DNA of 64,000 nucleotides from Cliona cf. orientalis (GCA_963930775.1 OZ005707.1:5580001-5644000), one strand, 5' to 3'; numbered from the stretch's first letter, positions 23,853 to 36,500 are shown. Numbers and translations are program-made. Notes: a model not told the origin generated them from the sequence alone.

Positions 23853-26800
23853 ATGTCACGCAAGCAGCATACTGAAAGTTCAGAAGAGGTGGTTTCCAAT
23901 GCTGATACTGGATATGAAACAAACAGTATTTTCAGCGCATCCAGCTCGTCTGAAATTAGCAAGGTAAGATACACATTATTTAGTAATTCAAAATGATCGT
24001 CACTTTAATTGTTAGAATTGATATGGACCAGCTCATTCCATGATCGTGATACACATATTATGCACACACAGCTAGCGGCTGTGGAGACTAATATTGAAAT
24101 TTCAGGCCACATTATTTCTCAAGTCAGAAAGAAGTACAGCACCATAACTAGTGCTTACAAACGGCAGTGTCCTTGCCTACTAAGGAATTTAGCCAGTTTA
24201 AAATTAGTTGAAGGTTGCCCTAATGATGAAAGGGGCAGCTGCAATGAATTATTAGTTCACCTCCCTTACAGTAGCATTTTTAAGAGAGACCATGATAGAA
24301 AGGATGGTGGCAACAAAAGGATTCTTGTCGTAGGTGAAGCTGGCATTGGTAAAAGTGTTCTTTCTGCTTTGATTGCTGAGGACTGGGCAAATGGGAAGCT
24401 CTTTCAGGAGTTCCTGTTGGCATTTCTACTACCACTAAATCATAGGGGCATAGCCTCAGCTCAAAATCTGCTTGAGCTCTTCAAAAATCTTGAATTTGAT
24501 AGCAAAGTGTGCTCAACCATAGCAACGTACCTGATGACAAATAAGAACAATAATATTCTTATAATTGCTGATGGTTGGGATGCGCTCTGTGAATCTGATA
24601 CCTCAAAAGAATCTTTCTTGAGTCGCCTTCTTTTTGGTGATCTTCTCCCTGGCTCATCACTGACAGTCATTGTAACGTCCAGAACTGCCTCAATTCCTCA
24701 GCAGTCCATCAGCCGATTTATTACAGTTCAAGGATTTAGTGAGGAAACTATTAAGTCCTTCATCCAGTGTGAGTTTAGTAGCAATTCAGAAAAGTTGAGC
24801 AACATCACAAAACAGTTAGAGAGTAATCCCTTAGTGGGAAGCGTGTGTAGTGTACCTCTCAATGTTGCCTTGATTTGCAACTATTGCCAATCTTGTGATG
24901 ATTCGCTTCCCAGCACTATGCCACAATTGTACACTAAGCTTGTTTGGAATCTTGTTCAATTGAAAATTAGTAGCACAAAAGAATACAAAAGCCTATTGAA
25001 ATTGACAAATTATCAGGATCTGCCTAGCAAATTACAGCATTCATTGTCACATCTGTGTCGGTTAGCTTATGAAAGCTGTCAAGTTGATTTTTCTCGATTA
25101 GCAGTATCCAGATTTTTATCTACTGGTCCAGGATTGGAAATATTTGGTCTACTTAAGCTTACAGTCACTGAGAGAAATGAAGAGATGCTCTCCTTTCTCT
25201 GTCCTGCTTTTAGATATTACCTCGCTATTTTGCACCTCATATCACAACCTCAGAGTGTACAGTTGGAAGAAGTAAGAAGTCTACCCCACATTAGTCCAAT
25301 GTTCTACAGATTCTATTTGAGTATGTGTGAAGATGCAAGCTCTGATATTATTTCAGAAGTTGTATCAAAGCTACACCATTCCTGCAAAGACATGTGCCTT
25401 CTTTCATTCGAATCTAATAATGAAATCATCGATCAAGAAGTTATTAGATCACTACGTGCTTCAGATTCTACAATCATGCTACACGCTCAAAATGCTTATG
25501 AGTGTGCAGCTATGGCACACGTACTTGAGAAGATAGAACAACCAAGTAATGTGGAGATCAACTTTCAGACCTGCAAATTAAAGGCAAACCAGATTTTAAA
25601 ATTAGCAAGCATACTCCGTAGTCGATCAAATGTGATACAAATCAAGGGATTGGATCTCAGCGAAAATGGATTGCATGATACAATAGTTTCCGATTTCTTT
25701 AATACTACTGGATCTATTTTTGGTTCATTAGAAAAACTATTTCTTCGTAAGTGCGGGATAGGAGCAAAAGCTCTTAGTGCAATCATTGATGCATTAGTCA
25801 AGTCATCTTGCAAGAGCCTCACTCAATTAGACTTGTCTTTTAACTCTCTTTCAGTTGCTTGTTTAGAGACCCTTCAGGGTTTCATAGATAGAAACAACCT
25901 GCAGAAAATTGAAATCTTAATATTGAAAGGATCGCTTGCTGAAGATATTAATGTGGGTTTCTTGAAACACTTTGCCACTACCCTTTCGACAATGTGTCGA
26001 TATCTACGAAGATTTGATCTTTCTGGCAACAAATTGAGTACACATGAAGATCCAGATCTTAGTACTGTAATTTCTCAGCTCACTACTAACCTTGGTACCA
26101 ACTTTGATTTACGATTGGATGATGACTACATGTCTGAAGTGGAAAAGAATTTTCTCACTATCATGGAGGAGTCTATCAGAACCAAGGGAACAATAGACCA
26201 CACCATTGCTCATGGAGTGATTGTTGGTCCTGGACGATCGGGAAAGGACACTTTAATGAAACGCTTGACAGGAGAAGGACCGCCACAACCTGGTACCACA
26301 TCATCAAGCACGGGAGTTTTAGAGAACATTGTTAAAGTTGAAGTGAAAAAACTATGCACAGTAGCTACTGCCGTGTGTAACCTAAAATGGCAGAGGCTAG
26401 AGTATGATAAAGAAGCGCTTGAACTGATGATGACAACAGCAAAAAACTATTCGCACACGGGCTCTGTACAAGCACCAGTAATAATTAAGTATGTTAATAA
26501 ACTTAAATCAGAAGAAGAAATGGAATCACCATTACAACCTCCTGACCATCATGAAATACCCAAAGTAGCCAGAACTGAAGGAGCAAAAGCAGTTGATGGA
26601 TTGGAAACTACTGATCATGTTTTTGAGAATAAGGACAAGGAATCAAATAATGTCAAACATATAGTTGTCTACCGTGATGATTTAGCGCCAGTGGATATCT
26701 TTAAACAAGCAGTGAAGTTACGACGTATGGATGCACTTCGAGAGCACCTAGAGTCATCATGGTCCCTATACCTCACCAACACGGGAGGACAGATTGAGTT

Positions 26801-29800
26801 TCAGGAACATCTCCCACTTCTAGTTTGTGGTCCTTCTATATTTTTTGTCATATTTCCACTTCATCATGATCTGGATGAGCCATATGAAGTACGATATGAG
26901 TACCCTGATGGCTTTGTGAAAAAATACTCATCCACTCCAACATTAATACAAGAACTGCTCCAAACACTATCCACCATTTATGCCTTGGACTATGCCAGTG
27001 TTCAGATTGGAGATGAAGAGGTACAGCTAAAACCAAAAGTTTTCTTTATTGGCACCCACAAGGATCGCCTACCTGGGCCCGAATCTGCTTGTGAAAAGAA
27101 AATTAAGCAGATTGATAGAAGGCTTCAAAATGAAGTCAAACAAACTTCTCTCTTTCATCAAGGTTCAATTCAATTTGCACACTCTTCAAAGCAGATGATA
27201 TTCACAGTTAATAATCTTTCCAAAGATGATGATGATTTTCAAAAGATACGATCCGCTGTGCAGCAAACTGTGGAGACAAAGTGCTACTCTGAATTTACAG
27301 TTCAATGTCCTTCCTCGTGGCTGATATTTAGTTTAATTCTCCGGGCAAAACATATGTCAAGTCAAGTCCTAGAATTTGAGGATTGCTTCAAGATTGCTCA
27401 GGAGTGTGGTATATCGTCCCGTAAAGAATTAACCACTGCTCTTTCTTTCATTCACTCCAGACTAGGACTGGTGAGGCACTTTAATGTTAAAGAACTTGAT
27501 TCACTTGTAGTGATTGATCCTCAAGTACTATTTGATAAGATCACCGATTTAATAGTTGAGACATTCATCAATGAAGAAATTAACGTTGAGGAAAACGAAA
27601 TTGAGGAATTTCGTGAAAAAGGCATAATTTCTGTAGCAGTAATGAAAAAGATTAGTGAGCGGTCCAATTATAGAGGTGTTAAAATACCATTTACTTGGGT
27701 AACAACACTTCTCAATCACCTTCGAATAGCTGCTCTGTTTAGGGATTATCAAGGAGAGAAATATTTCTTCCCATCTGCACTATGCCATGTCCCTGAGGCT
27801 GATGATTCATCTTCAGACTCATCATCATTAGATTCTTTTGAGCCTCAAGCCAATCTAGCATCAGCTCTACTCATAGCATTCGAAACTGGATTCTGTCCCA
27901 GAGGGATGGCAGGAGCTCTAGTTAAGTGCCTAATGACCAATGAAATGAAGTCAAATAGAAAATGGGAGCTGCTTCCCAAACGGATATTCAGAAATGAAGT
28001 TTCTTTCCACATTGAAGCGTGTGGGGACATTACCATTAAGGTGCTACCTACTCACCTAGAAATTACTATTGATTCTGATGATGGGACTGATTGTGAAGAA
28101 GCATATACGCAGATTTCTAGGAGTATGAATATTGCAACCACTTTATACAAAAAGTGTGAGTTTTTCTATACATTCTATTGCACACTGGATAAATGCAAAA
28201 AGAATCCCCACCCTGCGAGGATTGAATGGAAACATAACGTTCCTTCAAAATTGAGGTGCAAAATTTTGAACAAAAGTGGGAGATTACCGAAAGGATACAA
28301 GTTATGGAACCTACAGAAAAAAGGTGTGTCTAGCTAATAATGGGCTTTTCATGATCAGAAAGTGCATTGTTAGTTGTTATTATTATTATTAGATATGAGA
28401 TCAAAGAGTAATACTGAAATCCATTATGAAGACCTTGGCCCGATAGCTGATTCCATAGTTGAGTGGAAGGGCCCTATCGCTGATAAACTCAAACTAACAC
28501 CAAGTGATGTTGCAGATATCGAGACAAAGCACCCACAGAAATTAAAGCTGCAATCGTAAGTCTTAGAGTGTGTATGATTATTATAATATTACTGATCTAA
28601 TTGTTCATTTAATTAAGAATTTGATGCTTGTATAATTCCCACAGGAGAGAAGCATTGTATACGTGGAAAAAAAGAAATGGTTCCAAGGCAACTTACAGGG
28701 AATTGGCAGAGGTATTTGATCGAGCAGGCTGTAAACACTATGCAGATGAAGTAAGGAGAATTTCCAACATGAGTGACAGTGAATCAGATGATTCCAGTAT
28801 TAACGGAGAGGAGCAACCAGAAACATACCCTATGCCACATAAAGGATTTTATCAGGATCTAGAACCTGGCCCAGCAAAATCCCAGATATATGTGATGGTG
28901 GAAGAAGAAAATCTACCTGAAGGTAAGATTTGGAAGTATCTGTGCCTCACTTAGATGTAGCTATAGGCTATACCTATAATTAACTATATTGTGAATAAAA
29001 TTAAATCATAGGAGTAAATGCTGGGGAAGTTTGCAGTGAGAAGTTATTGGATTCACAAAATGCAACTTTGGTACCACAACTCATCCAAAGTAAAAGTGAT
29101 TCCAAAGATGATCAAGATCATACTGGGGAACAACACCCACATAAGGTAGCTATGTCACTGTGATATCAATATTCCATATATAAATGCTTAAGCATTCCTC
29201 TTAAACGGCTTTCCATATAAGCTAGAGTCAATCTATATGCATACCACAATAGCAAACATGCAAGATTATACGGTTTAATATTAAATTTTTTGTAGCAGGA
29301 TACATCAAATGAGCATAGGCTCTCAAGTGCAACACAACTGCAATTCAGTGCTATCCCAGAGCTGAAAGAATTCATTCTGGACGACATCCATAGAACTGGG
29401 AAAATTTTAGGTCATGGTGCGTTTGGTGTGGTGGAAGAGCTAAAGATGGGTGGTACCCTGTGCGCTGGAAAAAGGCTGCATCCGGAGCTACTGAACATCT
29501 GTAATGAGCAAAAGGGAACCCAACGAATTATCAAACGATTTATAGAGGAGTGTAGTCTTATGTCCAAATTGCGTCATCCCAGAATTGTCCAATTTCTGGG
29601 CCTCTGCTTCTTTGATGACAGCCCCTATCCCATGCTAGTGATGGAAAAAGTCAGCTTCAGCTTGGAGACCATTCTTGAGACGCAAAAAAACATAGCTTTT
29701 TCGTTGATTCTCCATATACTGCAAGATATTACTGAAGGGCTAATTTACTTGCATAGCCAGCGACCTCCAATAATTCATCGAGATCTGACTGCAAGAAATG

Positions 29801-31505
29801 TTCTCATTGACAAACGCTCATTCAGAGCAACAATCAGTGACTTAGGAAATTCTAGGCTTAATTTGACTGATCACACAAGATTCACTCACACTCTCACTCG
29901 TGGTCCAGGAACACTATCATACATGTCTCCTGAAGCTCTCGAATACAAACCTAATTATGATACCAAGCTTGATATGTTCTCATTTGGCCACCTGGCACTC
30001 TTTGCTGTCATACAAGAGTTTCCCAAAGATTTAAAGGCACCCACATATTTTGAAGATGGTATCATTAAGGGGAGAAGTGAGGTGGAACGACGTCAAAAAT
30101 ACATGGCAAAATTGAATGCCAAGCTCACAAAGGATCATGTAGTGACAAAAATGATATGTCAGTGTTTGCATAACTTGCCAAAAAAGAGGTAGCTACTTTA
30201 ATACAGAAGCTTTATTAAGTGCACAATCTTGCATCTACACCATTGCTACAGACCGACAGCAATACAAGTAATGGAGCAAATTGCTAGTGTCTCTACTGTT
30301 GAAGATGGTGCAACATACAGGCAGGTGAATCTAGTTGAGCTCATCAACAAAGTCGATAAAGGAGAACCTTATGAAATGGCAGCTGGGACACAAGATGATC
30401 GTGATCAGAGCATGCAACGTAGGATTGAGAGCTTAAAGGTAAGTATTACCTCACATGCATATAGCTATTATGGTATTGAATTGTAACCATAGCAAGGTGC
30501 ACCAGGAATTTTGGACATTCAAGTATCCAGAATATCAAATAGGTGGTCTTGGCAGAGTTATGTATTTAGAATCAAAGATGGTGCTCTGAATTACTATAGG
30601 CAAGAAACGGTACAGTACTGTGGTACATTAATCAAACCATACATTAATTAAGTTTATATAGACGGACAAACCATATGGTTCCATCAACCTGTCGTCAATT
30701 GCTGGCATGACAGTATGTCCACCAAAGGAGACTTGGAATATATCAATGTATTATTTTGAAATACACGTTTACGATGTTAAGGTGTCCCCATGGCTGTTAA
30801 GAGCCCACACACAGGTAAAAATTAATAATATCAGTCCAAGATTTAGTCCATTTAGCCATTATTGTATCATTGCAGGATGATCGAACCTGCTGGATGGAAG
30901 CCATTTCTGCCGCTTTCAAATCAGCAGCTCCTGAATCTCAGTATGAGCCAGTCACTCCTATCCCAAAAGATGAAATGTATTCCTATCCAAAAGATGAAAT
31001 GTATTCCTATGCCATAATATCTAGGTCTGAGCCTTACCATCAAGCTCAAAAGAGGAAACGTCTCAGATCCCTCTATGAGGGCCCAGAGGCTCCTCAAGCT
31101 CATGTTTCTAGCAAGAGTCAACCAATTGCAAAAAGTAAATCCCAACTTTACTTAGGGCACTCACACCAAGCCAAGAGCAGACATCCACGCCCATTGCCCT
31201 TAATAATTGATCATGAAGACATTGTGCCTCTACACTCAGTACCTGCGCGTGCTGAGACAGTTTCTCATGATGAGGAGCCAATTTATGATGATGTTGCTGA
31301 TTCAACAGCAGATGATGACGAGGAGCCAATTATTTATGATGACATTGCTGATTCAACAGCAGGTGATGATGAGGAGCCAATTTATGATGACATTGCTGAT
31401 TCAACAACAGGTATGGAAGAATATGATACAGCAAGTGGGACACAAGGTGGTCAGAGCATGAAACATAGGAGAGAGCTTCGAGGTAAAATCTATGAAGCCT
31501 GTTAA
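23853..31505 (+). CDS. Unit 4: NACHT-LRR-Roc-COR-Death-kinase-PH fusion protein, ~2,304 aa
   Basis: Exons: 23853-23963, 24072-28323, 28393-28555, 28645-28922, 29012-29145, 29299-30188, 30252-30438, 30493-30609, 30662-30814, 30876-31505. Phases match at every junction and no internal stop occurs. Start: the ATG opens a 37-codon Ser/Glu-rich exon that joins in frame at the CACACAG acceptor. NACHT: GEAGIGKS at 125-132 and a Walker B IIADGWDAL. LRRs (~560-705): LDLSENGL, LDLSFNSL, FDLSGNKL. Roc-like GTPase: GPGRSGKDT ~757, NTGGQ ~940, THKD ~1032, with an unusually long stretch between the first two. COR-like part ends ~1400. Death domain 1463-1550, split by an intron. Kinase ~1670-1945: GHGAFG, AGK, HRDLTARN, DLG. 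PH ~2005-2105 ending WMEAI. The tail has repeated YDD motifs. A donor (CGAG|GTAAAA) near 31,482 may allow a different 3' end. Likely a cytosolic sensor-kinase; the domain calls are strong, the function is inference. Confidence 0.85.
31255..31415 (+). repeat. In-frame tandem repeat in the unit 4 tail
   Basis: Three copies of a ~48-57 bp unit encode DEEPIYDDVADSTA-type segments, each with a Tyr in an acidic context. Unit 6 has a single copy. A separate 24-bp direct repeat encoding PKDEMYSY lies at about 30,965-31,010 in unit 4 only. Confidence 0.8.
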
Positions 31506-31509
31506 TAAT

Positions 31510-32900
31510 TATGACCATCTATAGCATGGCTAGCCAGGGTTTCTTAACATTCTTTGAATTCCGGAAGCAAAAGCCATTCAGCAATAAGGAAGGCTTGAAG
31601 GAGATACTTATTTAGGATCAAGGATGGTACTCTGAATTGCTATGGACGGGGAATGGTATATAGTTATTATAGTACTGTGGTCAACCATTGACCAAAGCAT
31701 ACAGTAATTATTAGGCTCTATGTGAAAAAATTGGGAGAAATTGGTCATGGTGGATTCTGTAGTTGTTGATTGAAAGCAGTTGACTGTAGATTGTTGTGTT
31801 GTAACAGTTGATGTTATTGATTTAGTTGCTTGTGTATCTCTTTGCTGGTTATAATAGAGATATTTAAGTAATCATGATGAAAATAAGACTTTCTTTTATG
31901 TACACTGCAGGCCAATCAAATTAATTAGAAAAGTGCTCACAATTAACAGATTGTCTATGATAGTCAAGACTGTCAAGAAGTGTGAGGGGAGGCAGAGTTT
32001 CCAAAAGGAAATGAGTGTAATATCGAAACTAATCCAAAATTAGTATTCAGTTTTATTGTAGCTATACCATAAGCCACTATAGATAACCTGACAGACCAAG
32101 AAGTCAAACTGACCATGCACCCATACCCTGTCAGTCTCTTTGGGTACATCATCAAGTTAGGCTCATGTATGTTATATCGAAGTCTTATATCTGCATGATG
32201 TGGTTAGCATACATATCAAACAAACTTATACAGTATGTATTGTTTATACAGATGAACCCTGTTTGGTGCTTAAATTTTTACCTCATGATCACAGATAGAT
32301 CTCAAAATCTTTCTGATCGTAACTTTGACGATTGCACTATCAGCTGAATGGTATGATACTAGGTTTACAAGCAAAACAAGCAGACTGAGTGAGACAGCTG
32401 GTCCATGAGTACGTATACATGCCGGATATTGCTACCAGGATGAGAAGCATAATATTATATCTTGTGTATGCTGCCTACCTCTTTGACTGTAAGCTTAATA
32501 TGCTTACTCTTTCAGTGATATAATTTTGATTTTTCACAAGATCTAGTAGCTATTGATCGAAGTCAGTGATTTCGAGAGATATACCAAGACTTATAGTATA
32601 TACTGGGTGGCTATGATATCTACCAGTCTGAGATCAAAGTTGATCACGAGACAATTCAATAGATAGTATCAGAGAGTATTCTGAGTTAATAAGAATTCTG
32701 ATGCTTGGATTTTGGGTGTTGCCATGAGGGAATGAACAGCCATACAAATTAACGGTTGAGCAATATGGAAGTTGTGTATGAAAGATGCTTGAAGTATCCA
32801 GGCCACTCACAGTGATCAGAACATAATGAAAATGTGTTGACAGCTTGAGTTATCAGAGCAGCCAAGTTATTGCTATGCTACTTGTGGTCGTGGGCATGCA
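31510..32900 (+). pseudogene. Decayed PH fragment and tyrosine-kinase remnant downstream of unit 4
   Basis: Segments match array exons in the expected order but with many frame breaks. A PH-exon-like piece is at ~31,556-31,666. A piece like the exon ending EIGHG is at ~31,714-31,752. A kinase N-lobe piece is at ~31,909-32,035 (bases encoding the FQKEM stretch are clear), a hinge piece (cf. LEFLPH) at ~32,252-32,300, a catalytic-helix piece at ~32,375-32,450 and C-lobe pieces to ~32,890. Compared with units 3 and 7 this is the missing 3' half of a dual-kinase gene. The same decayed sequence follows unit 6, so most decay predates the segmental duplication. Confidence 0.72.
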
Positions 32901-33580
32901 CGGATATTAATTATGATATGTTGCTTAGATAATAATGGATACTCAGTGAACTATAACATTCTACAGACTACTATCTATACTATCTTATTTATTCTGAATT
33001 ATAATTCTATCAATTATAATAGTAATAATGTGTCCATGGATTTCCATTATCTTCTTCATTAGCTACAGTATAGCTAACAATTAATTTTTGAATAGAGGTT
33101 TGTATACATATATACTTGATTGATTAGAAGGGCTGTATACATATAAGGTCCCGAGCAAACATAACTTGCATTGAGTGAGGATTCTATAAACCCTAAGGGC
33201 TTCTAAATCATAATTATAGTATAGAAACATGTCTAACCTGCATGATATTGTGCACAATATTAGGACCTGGTATAATACGTAATAAGTATTATTGTTGACA
33301 CACGAATCATGCAATGAAACACCACCCCATATCCTCAGTAGTGTAACGGTGCATGTGGTAAAATATAGTCAAATTATAGTGTCCCATGCAATGGAGTCTG
33401 AGACCGACCCTCATAAACATAATACTAATACATACATATTCACCGCCCTTAGGCTACAGGAAATAATTATAATCATAGTATTAATTATTGTAAACAGGCA
33501 GTAACTGTGCATAAAAGGCTAGCCATGCACTAATCAACTCACGCTGCAGTGTGCACAACATAATTATCCACAGTTCAGTG
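32901..33580. other. Intergenic region and promoter of unit 5
   Basis: AT-rich, no gene recognised. Nearly identical to 48,165-48,844 upstream of unit 7. A TATA-like CATAAAAGG lies at 33,510-33,518, about 63 bp before the ATG. Confidence 0.5.
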
Positions 33581-36500
33581 ATGGCCAGCAGAATAGCACA
33601 AATGCAGTACACGGATATCCCAGAGCCAGGGCCGGGGGAGCCGCTCCGGCTGCTCAGGCCATGGCCTGAGCAATATTTGGTCTGATTTTCGTAGCTATGT
33701 GCTAGTTGGGCGTTCCTGCAATGCTGAAACTATGAACCACGCCTACCGCGTGTTCTGCGCAAGCGCTTAAGCGCACGCTCGAGCAACCACATGCATGCGC
33801 TATATGCACGTGCAACTACCATTATAATAGCATCTGTAGTCCTGGTCTTAGCGACCAGGCATCATCCATGAACTGAGTTATAATACAGCTGAAAGTGTCC
33901 ATCTCAGAAATATAATTCTGGGGGAAGGAGATACTAGGCCCTCCCCCCCCCCCTTGTACCCCTTGCACATCAATACCATGTGCTGCCACTTTAGCCTCAC
34001 CATACTTTTCTACCTTCCCCCGGCCCTGAGAGCTGAAAGACTATGTTCTACCCAATGTTCATAAAACTGGAACAAGCTTAGGTCGGGGTGCATTTGGAAC
34101 AGTAGAAGAATTGGCTGTTGGAAGGACGCTCTGTGCTGGAAAGAAATTGCATGCAGCATTGCTGGATGCACACAATGAAGGAATCCAACGCACCATCAAG
34201 CGATTTATTACCGAATGCAAGCTCATGTCCAAGCTACGCCACCCCAGAATTGTCCAGTTTATGGGCCTCTGCTTCTTTGATGACAGCCCCTATCCCATGC
34301 TGGTAATGGAAAAGCTGGATGTTGATTTGCAGACCCTACTTGAAACGAGCAATAACATTCCATTTGTTGCAGTACTCAACATATTGCAGGATATTGCAGA
34401 AGGCCTCGTTCATATGCACGGTCAAAGTCCTCCTATTATTCATCGTGATTTAACAGCCAGAAATGTTCTCATCATTCAAGGCTCATTGAGAGCCAAAATT
34501 GGTGATTTGGGGAATGCTCTTTGCATGAGAGATCTGGTAACAGTCACCAATACCCTCAGCAGGGTACCAGGAACTCTTATGTATATGCCACCTGAAGCAT
34601 TCGAGTATTCCATAAGGTATAATAGCATGCTCGATATGTTCTCTTTCGGTCATCTGGCACTGTTTGCTATGATCCAAGAGTTTCCAAGGGAAATACTTGC
34701 TCCAAATTTTTATGATGAAAAGGGAGAACTCAGGGCACGAAATGAGGTGGGAAGACGTGGAAAGTATATTGACAAGCTGATTGCTAAACTCACAAAGGAT
34801 CATGTGGTGACAAAGATGATCATTCAGTGTTTACATAATGTACCAGAGAGAAGGTATTAATAGCAGTAGTATAATACTATGTCCTTTTTATCTGTGTCAG
34901 TATACAAGTTTATCCATGACTGAATATAGGTTGACAGCAGCAAAGGCTATGGAGCAAATTAGTAAAGTCTGCAAAGAAGAAGACTGTGGTGCACAGTATG
35001 AGACAAAGAAGTATCCTCCTGATCTTCTAAATAAAGTTGGTTTCCTGGAGTCAAGTGCAAAAATTGATGCAGGCCAACATTTAAAGCAGCGGATTCAAGA
35101 ATTCAAGGTAACTATAAACAAACTTTTGATAGAATTAATCAATCTATTAATTGATACCAATACAGCAAGGGGTTCCAGGATTGCTTGATATTTATCGCTC
35201 CTATGGAAGACTATCTCGGAGAGAGGGATGGAGGCTACAGGCATTCCAAATTAAAGATGGAGCTCTGCAATACTGTAAACAAGACATGGTATAACTATGA
35301 CATGCTATGTAACAGTTACTAGGAAATTAAGCTTCAATTATTCATTCAGATGGATAGACCTTACGATACACTTGAGTTATCATCAATTGTTAGTGTGAAA
35401 GCCATCCAACCCAAAAAGGATTGGAATGAATCCAGATTTTATTTTGAAGTACACTTCTCTGGAGCTAGAGGATCTCCATGGCTGTTAAGAACATACACAC
35501 AAGTAATAGTTCTAACATGAGCTATTTCAGTGTCTATTATTATGCCCTTGATTGGTTTTTAGGATGATCGTACATGTTGGATGGAAGCCATTTTCCCTAC
35601 TACAGGATTACCAATTATTGAAGAAGTTCATCAGTATGAGGTGGTCACTCCTCCAGAAAGTGAAGCCGGGATGTATACATATGTACAGGTGCATGGGCAT
35701 CAGCCTCAGGGCGTAAAAGAGCTTAAATATCTTTATGAAGATGCCTCATCTCTAGCACCAACACCTCAGCAAGAACGGCATCGGAAATCTCCAGATTTAG
35801 CCAGGAAAGACTATGGGAAGCCAACAAAACCACAAAAGGCAGCGAAAGTTTTTGTCCGTGAAGATCAGTTATTGCAAGAAACAACAGACACACACCATCA
35901 TGACATTGTCGGAACAACTGGTGCAGATAGCTATGTAGTTATGCAACCAAAATTACCGCTAAGCCCTCGAAGAAGTGTAACTGTGCCTCAAGAACTATCA
36001 GGCTTATCTGAGTTATCCATTGACGATATATCTGAGCTCGACCAAAGCAAAGCCCAGTTGTGGCTACTGAATCAAATGCAGAAACTTGTACAGAAACAAA
36101 TAGGTGTTCACTCCAGTGAGGAGGGAAAGCAACCTTCATTTGATGAAGCAACAGAAAACCAAGGAATACACGGGTTGCAAATGCATATTAATCAGCACCC
36201 CAATTTGCCACATGCAAGATCCATAGAAGCTCATGATGCACAAGTTCCACCACTCCCTCCTCGACCTCATCAGCATCAGCAATGGTCAAGGGAAAAGTAT
36301 AGAGATGAACATACAAACTTAGCTCTTCAAAAATCACCAGTTCATCAAATGGGTTTCGGTATTCACCCTCAGGCTGACCTACATGGAGCAAGACTTAAGC
36401 CACAGCCATCAGGTAAGTGCAATAATGAGTTATTATTAGTATAAATGAGCTTCCCAGAATATTTTATGATAATGCCGGTATAATATTATTATTATTCATA

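Noticed and set aside
24009-24071. Extending the large NLR exon upstream to 24,009
   Set aside because: The only acceptor-like AG at that end gives an in-frame TGA. The CACACAG acceptor at 24,071 (38,677 in unit 6) joins exon 1 in frame in both copies.
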